From NCBI RefSeq assembly GCF_007362775.1, contig NZ_CP041692.1, positions 2,108,001 to 2,172,000 on the forward strand: a stretch of 64,000 nucleotides of DNA, read 5' to 3'. Made by a program: the position numbers and the translations under genes. Source of the DNA: Microlunatus elymi. Lineage in GTDB: Bacteria; Actinomycetota; Actinomycetes; Propionibacteriales; Propionibacteriaceae. Shown here in pieces: positions 9,248-18,569 of this stretch. Every line of letters begins with the position of its first letter. The first letter of the stretch is position 1. The notes below the pieces were generated by a model that made no database searches, had not been told where the DNA came from, and saw nothing but the letters and a program-made list of their open reading frames with translations.

Positions 9248-10049
9248 CAACTCGACGGCCGACCGGCGATCGAACATCCCCGGTGCCGCCAACAGTCAGG
9301 CCCTGGCCAGGGGGTTGCACATTCTGCGGATGCTCGTCGACGAGGGGGAGTCGATGACCGCGACCGAGATCGGCCGCCGGATCGGGTTGCATCAGAGCTC
9401 GGCGTCCCGGATCCTCGCCACCCTGTCCGAGGCCGGCTACGTCCGCAAGAACGAGGCCGGCCGGTTCGTTGCCGACTATGGCGTGCTGGCGCTGGCCTCG
9501 GCCACAACCAAGCTTCCGCTGATGCAACGCCCCCGCCCGGCCCTGGAGGAATTCCTCTCCGAGCATCCGACCCTGACCGTGTCGATCTGCATGCTGTTCC
9601 GGGACGAGATGATCTACCTGCTGCGCGCACACAAGGACCGTGATCCGTTGGTGTACTGGTCCGGCGGCTTCCCGTTGAACATCTCCAGCCCCGGCCTGCG
9701 GCTCGTTGTTGATCTTGACGACGACGACGCGATCGCGATCTTGAAAGTGTCCCGTCAACGCTTCGGCTGGGGCGGTCGGCCGGAGGTCGTTCCGGCCACC
9801 GAGGAAGGCGTTCTGGCCAAGGCTCGCAGCTTGGTCGACGACGACGTGCTGATCCTCAGTGAGTGGTTCCACCAAGGTCACATCGGCGGCGCGATCCCGC
9901 TGGACACGCCCGAACCCCATCCGGTCGCGTTGGCGATCGTGGACGAGCGGGCCGAGATCTCGCCGGAGAAACTCACCGTCCTGCTGCACCAGGCCCGACG
10001 GGTGGTCGAACACAGTTTCCTCAACCCGGCAAGGGATTCCAATCTCTAG
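9240..10049 (+). CDS. IclR-family transcriptional regulator
   Basis: 269 residues: N-terminal winged helix (about 18-80, LHILRMLVDEGESMTATEIGRRIGLHQSSASRILATL, then YVRKNEAGRFV) and a C-terminal effector domain of GAF-like fold, somewhat divergent in sequence. ATG 9240 overlaps the end of the FAD-oxidoreductase gene by 8 bp, so the two are coupled, and the importer genes begin 60 bp downstream. It is the obvious candidate to bind the inverted repeat inside the promoter at 6833-6847. The effector is unknown. Confidence 0.88.
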   Translation: MADNSTADRRSNIPGAANSQALARGLHILRMLVDEGESMTATEIGRRIGLHQSSASRILATLSEAGYVRKNEAGRFVADYGVLALASATTKLPLMQRPRPALEEFLSEHPTLTVSICMLFRDEMIYLLRAHKDRDPLVYWSGGFPLNISSPGLRLVVDLDDDDAIAILKVSRQRFGWGGRPEVVPATEEGVLAKARSLVDDDVLILSEWFHQGHIGGAIPLDTPEPHPVALAIVDERAEISPEKLTVLLHQARRVVEHSFLNPARDSNL

Positions 10050-10109
10050 CCCTCTCGACCGACGACAGCTGATCCAATCCATCCGAATCTGCTCAAAGAG
10101 GAGTGCACC

Positions 10110-11450
10110 GTGTCCCATCCCACCTCAATCAGCCGACGCGCCCTGATCGGCGGCGCCGCCGCCATCGGCACCGCGACCCTTGCCGGTTGCAACCTGGCCA
10201 AGGGCGGCGGCGGGTCCGGCAGCGGCTCGAACAGTGTCAGCCTGAACGTCTGGGGCGGTGTCCCCAACGAAACCGGTCCCGACGACCTGTGCAAGGCCTT
10301 CATGGCCGAGCATCCCGACATCAAGGTCACCTACACCCGTTACGTCAACGACGAGCAGGGCAATCTCAAGCTCGACACCTCGCTGACCGGCGGCGTACCG
10401 ATCGACATGTACTTCAGCTACAGTCCGGCCCGGCTGTCCCAGCGCGCCAGCAACGGGCTGGCCGTCGACCTTACCGACAAGATCACAGCAGAGAAGGACT
10501 TCAGCCAGTTCGCCGTCGACGCCGACCCGCTCGGCAACTACGTCTTCGACGGCAAGCAGTACGCCGTACCGGCGGCCAGAGCACCCTCGCAGGTCTACAT
10601 CAACCAGTCGATGCTGGACGAGGCCGGCATCAAACTGGGCGACAACTGGACCACCGACGAGTTCGTCCAGGTTGCCAAGGAGTTGACCAAACCTGGCCGG
10701 TTCGGATCACTGGACTACCCGCCGCAGGCGCGGGCCGTGCTGGGCCCGGACTATCGCTACAAGAACGACGGCAAGGCATCCAACTTCGCCGATCCGTGGT
10801 TCGCCAAGGAACTTCAGCTGGCACAAAGGTTGAAGCAGGACAAGGTGGTGATGGATCAGAAGACGATCATCGCCGAGAAACTGCAGACCTTCAGCCAGAA
10901 CCCGTACATCGCCGGCCGGGTGGCGATGCTGATCGCCTCCGGGCAGATCATCCGATCGATCAACGACACCGCGCAGTATCCGCACGACTTCAAGACCTTC
11001 GTGATGCCGATCCCGTCGCCGCAGAAGGGCAAGCAGGGTTGGAACACCGGACAGATCGGCGACTTGATCACGGTCAGCCCGAAGTCGCAGCACCAGGACG
11101 AGGCGTGGGAGCTGGCGAAGTTCTGGGTCCGCAACGCGGGCAAGTACATGACCAAGGGCGGCCGGCTGCCCACCATGCCCGGCTCGTCGACCGAGGACGA
11201 CATCCTCGCCCAGTTGCTCAGCGACAAGGCCGACACGCTCTACGACGTGGAGTCCTGGCGACGCTTCCTGTTCAGCCCGAATCTGAAGATGCCGGTGGAC
11301 ACGATCTTCACGGCCGGCACCGAGATCGACACCATCCTGCAGAAGCTCAACGACGAGACTCTGCTGGGGACGCGCAGCGTTTCCTCCTGGGTGCAGCAGG
11401 CCGTCAAGCAGTCGGATGCGGCGATCAAGAAAGCAGGAGCCGGGTCGTGA
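10110..11450 (+). CDS. ABC sugar importer, solute-binding lipoprotein (MalE type)
   Basis: 446-residue extracytoplasmic binding protein. A Tat-type lipoprotein signal is visible (SRRALIGGAAAIGTATLAGC, lipobox LAGC with Cys at residue 27), followed by a Gly/Ser-rich linker and the type-1 fold start VSLNVWGG. GTG 10110 has AGAGGAG about 6 bp upstream. It forms one operon with two permease genes through GTGA and ATGA overlaps. No ATPase gene is present, as is usual for actinobacterial sugar importers that share an MsiK-like ATPase encoded elsewhere. The substrate is probably an oligosaccharide but is not readable from the sequence. Confidence 0.9.
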   Translation: MSHPTSISRRALIGGAAAIGTATLAGCNLAKGGGGSGSGSNSVSLNVWGGVPNETGPDDLCKAFMAEHPDIKVTYTRYVNDEQGNLKLDTSLTGGVPIDMYFSYSPARLSQRASNGLAVDLTDKITAEKDFSQFAVDADPLGNYVFDGKQYAVPAARAPSQVYINQSMLDEAGIKLGDNWTTDEFVQVAKELTKPGRFGSLDYPPQARAVLGPDYRYKNDGKASNFADPWFAKELQLAQRLKQDKVVMDQKTIIAEKLQTFSQNPYIAGRVAMLIASGQIIRSINDTAQYPHDFKTFVMPIPSPQKGKQGWNTGQIGDLITVSPKSQHQDEAWELAKFWVRNAGKYMTKGGRLPTMPGSSTEDDILAQLLSDKADTLYDVESWRRFLFSPNLKMPVDTIFTAGTEIDTILQKLNDETLLGTRSVSSWVQQAVKQSDAAIKKAGAGS

Positions 11451-12427
11451 GCGTGCTCTCGGGGAGAGCGCCGGCCTCGCCGCCGGGCACCGCACTCACC
11501 GGTCCGATCACCCCGGCGCTGAGGCCGCGTCGCCGCAGCCGCGGCACCGGTGGCATGTCGACCCGCGTCGGCTGGTTGTTCATCCTGCCCAACCTGATCG
11601 GCTTCCTGATCTTCACCCTGGTGCCGTTGATCGGCGGCGTCGGGATCTCCTTCACCGATTGGAATGTGATCTCCGGACTGTCCGGGATCAAGTGGGTCGG
11701 GCTGCAGAACTTCGCCGAGTTGATCACCGACGGCACGTTCTGGGCGGCGGTCGGTCGAACCGTGATCTACGCCGGGGTCGGGGTTCCATTGACGATGGCC
11801 GGCGGGCTGGTGCTGGCGCTGTGCCTGAACGGTCCGGTGTTCGGCCGCGCGGTGCTGCGAGTGATCTTCTTCATCCCGCACATCGTCAGTTCGATCGCGC
11901 TCGGCTTCGTCTGGTTGATCTTGCTGCACCCGACCGCAGGTCTGGTCAACCTGGCCCTGGAGTCACTGGGCATCAACGATCCGCCGGGCTGGCTGGTTTC
12001 CCAGCAGTGGAGCCTGCTGTCGTTGGTCTTCATCACGTCCTGGGCCGGGATGGGCTTCCACGCGGTGATCTTCCTGTCCGCGATGCAGGCGTTGCCGACC
12101 GAGCTGTACGAGGCCGCCGAGTTGGACGGTGCGGGAGCCTGGACCCGCTTCACCACGATCACCTGGCGGGCACTGATGCCGACCACCACCTTCCTGTTCA
12201 TCATGTCTCTGATCGGCCATTCCCAGGGCTTCGGACTGATCGCCTTCCTCACCCAGGGAGGTCCGGGCGACTCGTCGACCACGTTGTCCTACTTGATGTA
12301 TCAGACCGGATTCCAGAACTACCGATTCGGTGACGCGGCCGCGATGGGGATGTTGAGCTTCGTCGGGGTGTTGTTGCTGACGGTCTTCTTCTGGCGTTTC
12401 CAGCGCGGACGGGGGTTGTACACATGA
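11447..12427 (+). CDS. ABC sugar importer permease (MalF type)
   Basis: 326-residue inner-membrane permease with six predicted helices, beginning WLFILPNLIGFLIFTLVPLIGG. The EAA loop that contacts the ATPase reads YEAAELDGAGAWTRFTTITW near residue 225, with the conserved Gly. GTG 11447 overlaps the binding-protein stop by 4 bp and has AGGAG upstream. It pairs with the following MalG-type permease. Confidence 0.9.
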   Translation: MSVLSGRAPASPPGTALTGPITPALRPRRRSRGTGGMSTRVGWLFILPNLIGFLIFTLVPLIGGVGISFTDWNVISGLSGIKWVGLQNFAELITDGTFWAAVGRTVIYAGVGVPLTMAGGLVLALCLNGPVFGRAVLRVIFFIPHIVSSIALGFVWLILLHPTAGLVNLALESLGINDPPGWLVSQQWSLLSLVFITSWAGMGFHAVIFLSAMQALPTELYEAAELDGAGAWTRFTTITWRALMPTTTFLFIMSLIGHSQGFGLIAFLTQGGPGDSSTTLSYLMYQTGFQNYRFGDAAAMGMLSFVGVLLLTVFFWRFQRGRGLYT

Positions 12428-13317
12428 TCAGCACCGAAGTGACCGGCGGGCCGGTCGGGGTCAAGACCAAACTCGTACCGCGCCGTCGGCGTCGCAACCG
12501 GACCACGTACGTGATCAAGTCGATCCTGCTGTGGACGTTCTCGCTGCTGTTCCTGCTGCCGTTCGCCTGGATGGTGTCGTCCTCGCTGAAGCGCAACATC
12601 GACGTGTTCTCCATCCCGCCGAAATGGATCCCCAACCCGATCGAGTGGGCGAACTACGTCGAGGTCTGGCTGCACGGCGATCCGTCGATGGCGATCTTCT
12701 TCTCCAATTCGATCACCGTCTCGTTGATCGGCGTGCTCGGCGATCTCACCACTGCGTCGATGGCCGGTTACGCCTTCGCTCGCTTGAGTTTCGCCGGCCG
12801 GGACAAGATCTTCCTGCTCTACCTGGCTACCGCGATCGTGCCGTCCCAGTTGTTGCTGATCCCGCGCTTCATGTTCTTCCAGCAGCTCGGGCTCTACAAG
12901 ACGTTGTGGGCGTTGATCTTGCCCGGCATCTTCACCGTCTTCGGCACGTTCCTGTGCCGGCAAGCATTTCTCTCGCTGCCCGGCGAGTTCGGTGAGGCGG
13001 CACGGATCGACGGGGCGGGGGAGTGGCGGGTCTTCTTCAACGTGTACCTGCCGCAGATCCGTCCCACTCTGGCGGCGCTCGGCATCATCAGTTTCGTCGG
13101 CTCCTGGAACGACTACGAAGGCCCGTTGATCATGCTCTCGGACAAGGAACTCTTCACCGTGCCGCTCGGCCTGACCAGGTTCGTCGACGCCGACGGGGGC
13201 TTGTCGGCAGGTTTCGCGATGGCCGGCTCGGTCTCCTCGGTGATTCCGATCATGATCATCTTCCTGCTGTTCCAACGCCAGTTCATCGCGGCACTGGCCA
13301 GCTCCGGGCTGAAGTAG
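12424..13317 (+). CDS. ABC sugar importer permease (MalG type)
   Basis: 297-residue permease, six helices. The EAA loop GEAARIDGAGEWRVFFNVYLP lies around residue 183 and the C-terminal end FQRQFIAALASSGLK is typical of MalG-like proteins. ATG 12424 overlaps the previous stop by 4 bp. It is the last gene of the operon that starts at 6863 or 10110; a small hairpin (GGCGA/TCGCC, 13329-13340) follows but has no T-tract. Confidence 0.9.
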   Translation: MISTEVTGGPVGVKTKLVPRRRRRNRTTYVIKSILLWTFSLLFLLPFAWMVSSSLKRNIDVFSIPPKWIPNPIEWANYVEVWLHGDPSMAIFFSNSITVSLIGVLGDLTTASMAGYAFARLSFAGRDKIFLLYLATAIVPSQLLLIPRFMFFQQLGLYKTLWALILPGIFTVFGTFLCRQAFLSLPGEFGEAARIDGAGEWRVFFNVYLPQIRPTLAALGIISFVGSWNDYEGPLIMLSDKELFTVPLGLTRFVDADGGLSAGFAMAGSVSSVIPIMIIFLLFQRQFIAALASSGLK

Positions 13318-13364
13318 TCCGCCCGGAGGGCGACTTCGCCTGGGCTCACCGGAGCACGCTGCGG

Positions 13365-13370
13365 TAGGAT
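13365..13370 (+). promoter_or_regulatory. -10 box of the leuS leader transcript
   Basis: TAGGAT fits the actinobacterial -10 pattern TANNNT and lies 7 bp before ATG 13378, so a transcript starting there would be leaderless for the small leader ORF. No clear -35 is visible about 17 bp upstream. Confidence 0.4.
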
Positions 13371-13377
13371 GAGCCGC

Positions 13378-13404
13378 ATGTATCGCAAGGAGCTCCTTAG
13401 GTAG
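13378..13404 (+). CDS. Putative 8-residue leader peptide upstream of leuS
   Basis: ATG followed by codons for MYRKELLR and TAG. It has two consecutive Leu codons, CTC and the rare CTT, inside a perfect AAGGAGCTCCTT palindrome (13387-13398). A -10 box just upstream would make it leaderless. A stable hairpin starts at the stop codon and an intrinsic terminator follows, before leuS. This is the arrangement expected for ribosome-mediated attenuation sensing charged tRNA-Leu. That it is translated is inference. Confidence 0.45.
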   Translation: MYRKELLR

Positions 13405-13460
13405 CCGCGTGGACCCGTCCGCGCGGCTGCCCCTCATGCCCTAGGGCCGAGGGGTTTTTT
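13403..13460 (+). terminator. Attenuator: pause hairpin plus intrinsic terminator before leuS
   Basis: Hairpin 1 pairs AGCCGCG (13403-13409) with CGCGGCT (13422-13428) and continues inward with GGAC/GTCC. Hairpin 2 pairs CCCCTC (13430-13435) with GAGGGG (13449-13454), encloses the self-complementary GCCCTAGGGC, and is followed by six T (13455-13460). The terminator lies 53 bp before the leuS GTG, so transcription must read through it. CCTTAGG in the leader ORF (13395-13401) can pair with CCTAGGG of the terminator loop (13440-13446), offering an alternative fold. Confidence 0.6.
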
Positions 13461-13512
13461 CATGTCCACCGGGGCATTCAGAACTGGCGATACAGAGGTT
13501 GAGGAGAGAGCA

Positions 13513-16032
13513 GTGACGCAGGTCGCAGGGACCCGGGCCGCCGGCGAATCCGCCGAGCCGGGGTCGAGCACACGAGAGCCGGCTCGATACGACGCCGACG
13601 CCGCCCAGCGGCGCTGGCAGCAGTACTGGCAGGAGCACGAGACCTTCAAGGCCCGCGACGACGGGTCGAAGGAGCGCTGCTACGTGCTCGACATGTTCCC
13701 GTACCCGTCCGGCGATCTGCACATGGGCCACGCCGAGGCGTTCGCGATGGGTGACGTGGTCGCCCGCTACCAGCGGCTGCGCGGCTACGACGTCCTGCAC
13801 CCGATCGGCTGGGACTCCTTCGGTCTGCCGGCCGAGAACGCGGCGATCAAGCGCAACGAGAATCCTGCCACCTGGACCTACGCCAACATCGAGACCCAGG
13901 CGACCTCGTTCAAGCGGTACGGGCTGAGTCTGGACTGGTCCCGGCGGCTGGCTACCTCCGATCCCGGCTACTACAAGTGGACCCAGTGGCTGTTCCTGAA
14001 ATTCCGCGAGCGCGGCCTGGCCTACCGCAAGGAAAGCTGGGTCAACTGGTGTCCGCAGGATCAGACGGTGCTGGCCAACGAGCAGGTCGTCAACGGGCTG
14101 TGCGAGCGCTGCGGCACCCAGGTCACCAAGCGTGACCTGACCCAGTGGTTCTTCAAGGTCACCGAGTACGCCGACCGGCTGCTGGACGACATGGCGCAAC
14201 TGGAGGGTGCCTGGCCGGCCCGGGTGCTGACCATGCAGCGGAACTGGATCGGCCGATCCTCCGGTGCGTACGTCGACTTCCGGATCGAAGGCCGCGACGA
14301 GCCCGTGACCGTCTTCACCACTCGCCCGGACACTCTGTACGGTGCGACCTTCTTCGTGGTCGCTCCGGACGGCAAGCTGGCGCCGGAGATCGTCACCGAT
14401 GATCATCGGGCCGAGTTCGAGGCGTACCTGGAGAAGACCAAGTCCGAGACCGAGATCGAGCGGCAGTCCACAGACCGGGAGAAGACCGGCGTCTTCCTGG
14501 GCGTACACGCAGTCAATCCGATCAACGGCGAGCAGATCCCGATCTACGCGGCCGACTACGTGCTGGCCGACTACGGCACCGGCGCGGTGATGGCCGTACC
14601 GGCTCATGATCAACGCGACCTGGAGTTCGCGCAGAAGTTCGGCATCGCTGTCCGGGTGGTGGTCGACACCGGCGAGGCCGATCCGAACGAGACCGGAGTG
14701 GCCACCGCGGGCAACGGCTCGTACGTCAATTCTCCTGTCTTGGAAGGGATTTCCGACAAGACGGCCGGTGTCGCCAAGATCATCTCCACGCTGACCGAGC
14801 AGGGCGTCGGCCGGGAGGCGATCACCTATCGGCTGCGGGACTGGCTGCTGAGCCGGCAGCGATTCTGGGGTGCGCCGATCCCGATCATCCACTGCGAAGA
14901 GTGTGGGGAGGTGCCCGTGCCCGAAGATCAATTGCCGGTCGAGTTGCCGTATCTGTCGGGCACGGATCTCAACCCCAAGGGCACATCCCCACTGGCCGCG
15001 GCGGCCGATTGGGTCAACGTCGCCTGCCCGCAGTGCGGCGGCCCCGCGAAGCGGGACACCGACACCATGGACACCTTCGTCGACTCGTCCTGGTACTTCT
15101 TCCGCTACTGCTCGCCGAACGATGATCAGCAAGCCTTCGATCCGGCGGCGGTGGAGCGCTGGATGCCGGTGGCGCAGTATGTCGGCGGCGTCGAGCACGC
15201 GATCCTGCACCTGCTGTACATGCGCTTCTTCACCAAGGTGCTGTACGACATGGGTCTGGTGAAGTTCACCGAGCCGATGAAGCGGCTGCTCAATCAGGGC
15301 CAGGTCATCAACCAGGGCAAGTCGATGAGCAAGTCGCTGGGCAACGGGGTCGACCTGGGCACCCAGATCGACGAGTTCGGCGTGGACGCGGTCCGGCTGA
15401 CGGTGGTGTTCGCAAGCCCGCCGGAGGAGGACGTCGACTGGGCCGACGTGTCCCCGGGCGGTTCGCTGCGGTTCCTGCAGCGGGCCTATCGGATGGCCGC
15501 GGACGTGACCAGCGAGCCCGGCGTCGACGTCACCGGCGGCGATCCGGCGCTGCGCTCGACCGTGCACAAGCTGATGGCCGACATCACCGATTGCGTTGAG
15601 GGACAGCGATTCAACGTCGCCATCGCCCGGGTGATGGAGATGGTGAACGCCACCCGGAAGGCGATCGACGGCGAGATCGGTGCCGACGATCCGGCCGTCC
15701 GCGAGGCGGCAGAGATGATCACCAAATCGCTCAGCCTGTTCGCTCCGTACGTGAGCGAGGAGATGTGGGAGCTGCTGGGACATCAGCCTTCGGTGGCCGA
15801 CTCCGGCTGGCCGGAAGTTGATCAAGCTCTGCTGGTGACCGAACGGGTGACCTGTGTGGTGCAGGTCAAGGGCAAGGTCCGCGCCCGCCTGGAGGTCTCG
15901 CCGACGATCGGCGAGGACGACCTGCGCGAGCTGGCGCTGGCCGACGAGAACGTGCAACGCAGCCTGGACGGGCGCGAGGTGGCCAAGATCATCGTCCGGG
16001 CACCCAAGCTGGTCAGTATCGTCCCGGCCTGA
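13513..16032 (+). CDS. leuS: Leucyl-tRNA synthetase
   Basis: Class I synthetase charging tRNA-Leu, 839 residues. The HIGH signature appears as HMGH (residues 70-73) after YPSGDL, the CP1 editing domain follows (around residues 240-430, including [16 protein letters not shown]), and the KMSKS loop is the variant KSMSKS at about 603-608, then the anticodon-binding helices. GTG 13513 is preceded at 6 bp by GAGGAG; an in-frame ATG at 13462 lies just after the attenuator and has no ribosome site. Convergent with cobB, separated by a strong terminator. Confidence 0.96.
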   Translation: MTQVAGTRAAGESAEPGSSTREPARYDADAAQRRWQQYWQEHETFKARDDGSKERCYVLDMFPYPSGDLHMGHAEAFAMGDVVARYQRLRGYDVLHPIGWDSFGLPAENAAIKRNENPATWTYANIETQATSFKRYGLSLDWSRRLATSDPGYYKWTQWLFLKFRERGLAYRKESWVNWCPQDQTVLANEQVVNGLCERCGTQVTKRDLTQWFFKVTEYADRLLDDMAQLEGAWPARVLTMQRNWIGRSSGAYVDFRIEGRDEPVTVFTTRPDTLYGATFFVVAPDGKLAPEIVTDDHRAEFEAYLEKTKSETEIERQSTDREKTGVFLGVHAVNPINGEQIPIYAADYVLADYGTGAVMAVPAHDQRDLEFAQKFGIAVRVVVDTGEADPNETGVATAGNGSYVNSPVLEGISDKTAGVAKIISTLTEQGVGREAITYRLRDWLLSRQRFWGAPIPIIHCEECGEVPVPEDQLPVELPYLSGTDLNPKGTSPLAAAADWVNVACPQCGGPAKRDTDTMDTFVDSSWYFFRYCSPNDDQQAFDPAAVERWMPVAQYVGGVEHAILHLLYMRFFTKVLYDMGLVKFTEPMKRLLNQGQVINQGKSMSKSLGNGVDLGTQIDEFGVDAVRLTVVFASPPEEDVDWADVSPGGSLRFLQRAYRMAADVTSEPGVDVTGGDPALRSTVHKLMADITDCVEGQRFNVAIARVMEMVNATRKAIDGEIGADDPAVREAAEMITKSLSLFAPYVSEEMWELLGHQPSVADSGWPEVDQALLVTERVTCVVQVKGKVRARLEVSPTIGEDDLRELALADENVQRSLDGREVAKIIVRAPKLVSIVPA

Positions 16033-16048
16033 TCGCCTCGTACCCTCA

Positions 16049-16116
16049 CAGCCGCACCCAAGATCGACCGCCGCACCCGAAATTTCGGGTGCGGCGGTCG
16101 ATTTCGCGTGCGGCTG
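16049..16116. terminator. Bidirectional terminator between leuS and cobB
   Basis: A perfect 40-bp palindrome, arms 16063-16082 and 16083-16102 meeting at AAATTT, lies inside a second pair of arms, CAGCCGCAC (16049-16057) and GTGCGGCTG (16108-16116). It fills the 88-bp gap between two convergent genes and ends 5 bp before the cobB stop, so it can terminate both transcripts. The T-tracts are short. Confidence 0.75.
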
Positions 16117-16120
16117 TTGA

Positions 16121-17497
16121 TCAGCGACGGGCGAGCGCGGCGGCCATCAACGAGTCCGCCACCTGGGGTGTACGGGACAGGTGCAGGTGCAGATAACTGG
16201 CCACCACCTTGCCGACCTGGTAACCGGCGGCGAACTTCTCTCCCGAGCTGGTGACGCCGTCGAAGAGATTCGGTTCAAGATCATCGGCGATGATCCGGGA
16301 CTGGTGAAACTCCTGTGCCCACAGTCGGCTGCTGCTGGGACCCAGGGGTGAGTCGGAGCGCGTCCGAAGCTCGGCGTAGCGAATGCTGAGGTAGTCCCGA
16401 TCCATGATCACGTCGATCGGCAGTACCCCGGCCAGCCGATGCCGTACGCCGTCGAAACCGGTCAGCGATCGGGCCAGGTACATCATCCCGCCGCACTCGG
16501 CCCAGATCGGCATCCCGTCCGCGGCTCGGCGGCGCAGCTCGCTCAACAGGCTCCGATTACCGGCCAGTTCGGCGGCAAAGCTCTCCGGATAGCCGCCGCC
16601 GAGATAGACGGCGTCGACATCTGCGGGCAGTTCATGATCAACAGTGGGACGGAACTCGACCAGCTCGAATCCGGTCCGACGCAGCATCTGCAGATTTTCC
16701 TCGTAGTAGAAGCAGAATGCGCGATCCCGAGCAACGGCCAACCGTGCCCGAGCGGGGTGTTCTGCCGACGGCTTGTGAGGCGTGGTGATCACCGCGTCAC
16801 CCGGGTCGGCGGCGGCCCTTGCGAGCAGCCGATCAAGATCGAGCCCGGCGGCTGCCCGGCGTTGATGATCACTCCGTACGCCGATCGTGGCCTCGTTCTC
16901 GTCGACCGTGAGCAGACCGAGGTGCCGTTCGGGCACCGCCAGCCCGGGATCGCGTTCGATCGCGCCGATCACGGTCTGCTGCAGGTCGGTGGGCAGCCCG
17001 TTCATGATCATCCGGGTATGGCCCGGGCTGCCGGACCGGTTGACGACACAGCCGGCCCAGCGCAGTTCGGAGTCGAAGTCGCGCAGCCCGGACAGGATCG
17101 CTGCCGCCGTACGAGTCATGCCCCAGACGTCGATGATCACCACCACCGGAACGCCGAGGAGCTTCGCCACGTGGGCAGCGCTGCCGTGGCCGGTGCCGTC
17201 GGTCCCGTCGAACAGCGCGCCCATCGATTCGATCACGCAGATGTCGGCGCCCGCGGACCAGCGTCGAAAGCTGTCCCGTACGCCGTCGGAGCCCATCAGC
17301 CACAGGTCGAGATTGATCGACGGTCGGCCGGTGATCTCGCGGTGGTAGCCGGGATCGATGAAGTCCGGGCCCAGCTTGAACGACTGCACCCGAAGTCCAC
17401 GATCGATCAGACCGCGCAGGACGACACCGGTAGCCGTGGTCTTGCCGGCGCCGCTGTGCGTTCCGGCGATCATGATCGCCAGAGGCTGAGAGGTCAC
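16121..17497 (-). CDS. cobB: Cobyrinate a,c-diamide synthase
   Basis: ATP- and glutamine-dependent amidation of the corrin ring a and c side chains in cobalamin synthesis, 458 residues. The N-terminal P-loop domain reads IAGTHSGAGKTT (residues 10-21), with SFKLGPDFIDPGYH and GALFDGTDG loops. The C-terminal class I glutamine amidotransferase domain has AVYLGGGYPE, the nucleophile Cys in WAECGGMMYL (about 339) and the His in ASYLHLHL. Start GTG 17497. No other cobalamin gene lies in the window, so the gene stands alone here. Hydrogenobyrinate diamide synthase is the same family. Confidence 0.92.
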   Translation of the reverse strand: MTSQPLAIMIAGTHSGAGKTTATGVVLRGLIDRGLRVQSFKLGPDFIDPGYHREITGRPSINLDLWLMGSDGVRDSFRRWSAGADICVIESMGALFDGTDGTGHGSAAHVAKLLGVPVVVIIDVWGMTRTAAAILSGLRDFDSELRWAGCVVNRSGSPGHTRMIMNGLPTDLQQTVIGAIERDPGLAVPERHLGLLTVDENEATIGVRSDHQRRAAAGLDLDRLLARAAADPGDAVITTPHKPSAEHPARARLAVARDRAFCFYYEENLQMLRRTGFELVEFRPTVDHELPADVDAVYLGGGYPESFAAELAGNRSLLSELRRRAADGMPIWAECGGMMYLARSLTGFDGVRHRLAGVLPIDVIMDRDYLSIRYAELRTRSDSPLGPSSSRLWAQEFHQSRIIADDLEPNLFDGVTSSGEKFAAGYQVGKVVASYLHLHLSRTPQVADSLMAAALARR

Positions 17498-17540
17498 CCG
17501 GTCAGCCTACAAACCAACAGGACAAGGTGAGAGCGGGCAG

Positions 17541-18569
17541 TCACCCGGTCCCGGCCAGCCGGGCGATCAGCCCGAGGTGATCGGTGCCGGCGATCTTGAA
17601 CCGGTCGATCGAGGTGACGGTCAGCCGGTCGTTCACCAGGACGTGATCGATCTGGATCAGTGGTGGGACGATCCGCCGGTTCGCCGGATAGGTCGGCATC
17701 CAACCGGCGCCGGTGATGTCGGTGCCGGAGACGAAACCGTGCCGGGCGAGCCGGCGCATCGGACCATGATCAGCAGTGGCATTGAAGTCACCGGCCAGGA
17801 ACTCGGGCCGATGGTCGAGCTGCTCGGCGCGATGCAGTAGGGCGCGGTGTTCGCTGGTCCAGTGACCGTGGCCGCAGAGCGGATTGCAGGGATGGGCGGC
17901 GATCAGATTGACCTGGCCGAGCTGGGGAATCATCGCCTCGGCCGACCATTGAGGGTTGGTCGACTCGAGCTTGCGGGCATCCCGCAGCGGGTAGCGAGAC
18001 AAGATCATCGATTCGTTGTTCGCCTCGATCGTGGACGGCACCACGTCCGGGAATCGCGGCTGGAGTGCGTCCTTGATGGTCCGGTAGGCGGTCGGTGTGA
18101 CCTCGACCAAGATCACCACGTCGGCCTGTTCGGAGATCTTCCGCAGTTGCGGCACGTCCACCGATCCGAGTTCGGTGTTCAGGCTGATCACGGTGAACGG
18201 TTCGGTCGTCACCGGTCGTGGGTTCGCCACGAACTGCGGACCGATCCAGACCAGCTGCAAGATCAACAACAGCGCGCTGAGTCCGGTCATGATCGCCAAC
18301 ACCACACGCTGTCGGCCACGAACCAGCGCGATCGCGAAGCAGACCAGCGCGATCAGGTCCGCGATCATTCCGTACGGGATGAACGAAGCGGTCATCCCGC
18401 TGGCGTCGTCGGCGGGTGGGACGAGTCGCATGAACGCCGCCACGATGCCCGGGATCACGGCTAGCGCACCGATACTGACCAAGAGCGCCTGGTACGGCCG
18501 CGGAGCGGGCGAACGGTAGACCCGGACGTGATGATCAGGTTCGAGCCGGGGACGGGCGGGATCGGTCAT
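17541..18569 (-). CDS. Membrane-anchored endonuclease/exonuclease/phosphatase (EEP) protein
   Basis: 342 residues. Three hydrophobic segments (about residues 27-50, 63-83, 90-110) are followed by an EEP catalytic domain with TVISLNTELG, IAAHPCNP, LAGDFNATADH, QIDHVLVN and the terminal GTDHLGLIA, which together supply the metal-binding Asp/Asn/His set. The topology puts the active domain outside the membrane. Actinobacterial proteins of this type are mostly uncharacterised hydrolases of phosphodiesters or lipids. It overlaps the upstream acetyltransferase gene by 4 bp (ATGA), so the two are probably one operon. Confidence 0.8.
   Translation of the reverse strand: MTDPARPRLEPDHHVRVYRSPAPRPYQALLVSIGALAVIPGIVAAFMRLVPPADDASGMTASFIPYGMIADLIALVCFAIALVRGRQRVVLAIMTGLSALLLILQLVWIGPQFVANPRPVTTEPFTVISLNTELGSVDVPQLRKISEQADVVILVEVTPTAYRTIKDALQPRFPDVVPSTIEANNESMILSRYPLRDARKLESTNPQWSAEAMIPQLGQVNLIAAHPCNPLCGHGHWTSEHRALLHRAEQLDHRPEFLAGDFNATADHGPMRRLARHGFVSGTDITGAGWMPTYPANRRIVPPLIQIDHVLVNDRLTVTSIDRFKIAGTDHLGLIARLAGTG

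Noticed and set aside
13365-13460. T-box riboswitch before leuS
   Set aside because: The leader is only about 90 nt, lacks a Stem I with a specifier loop and lacks the UGGN-containing antiterminator consensus; CGTGGACCCG is only a loose look-alike.
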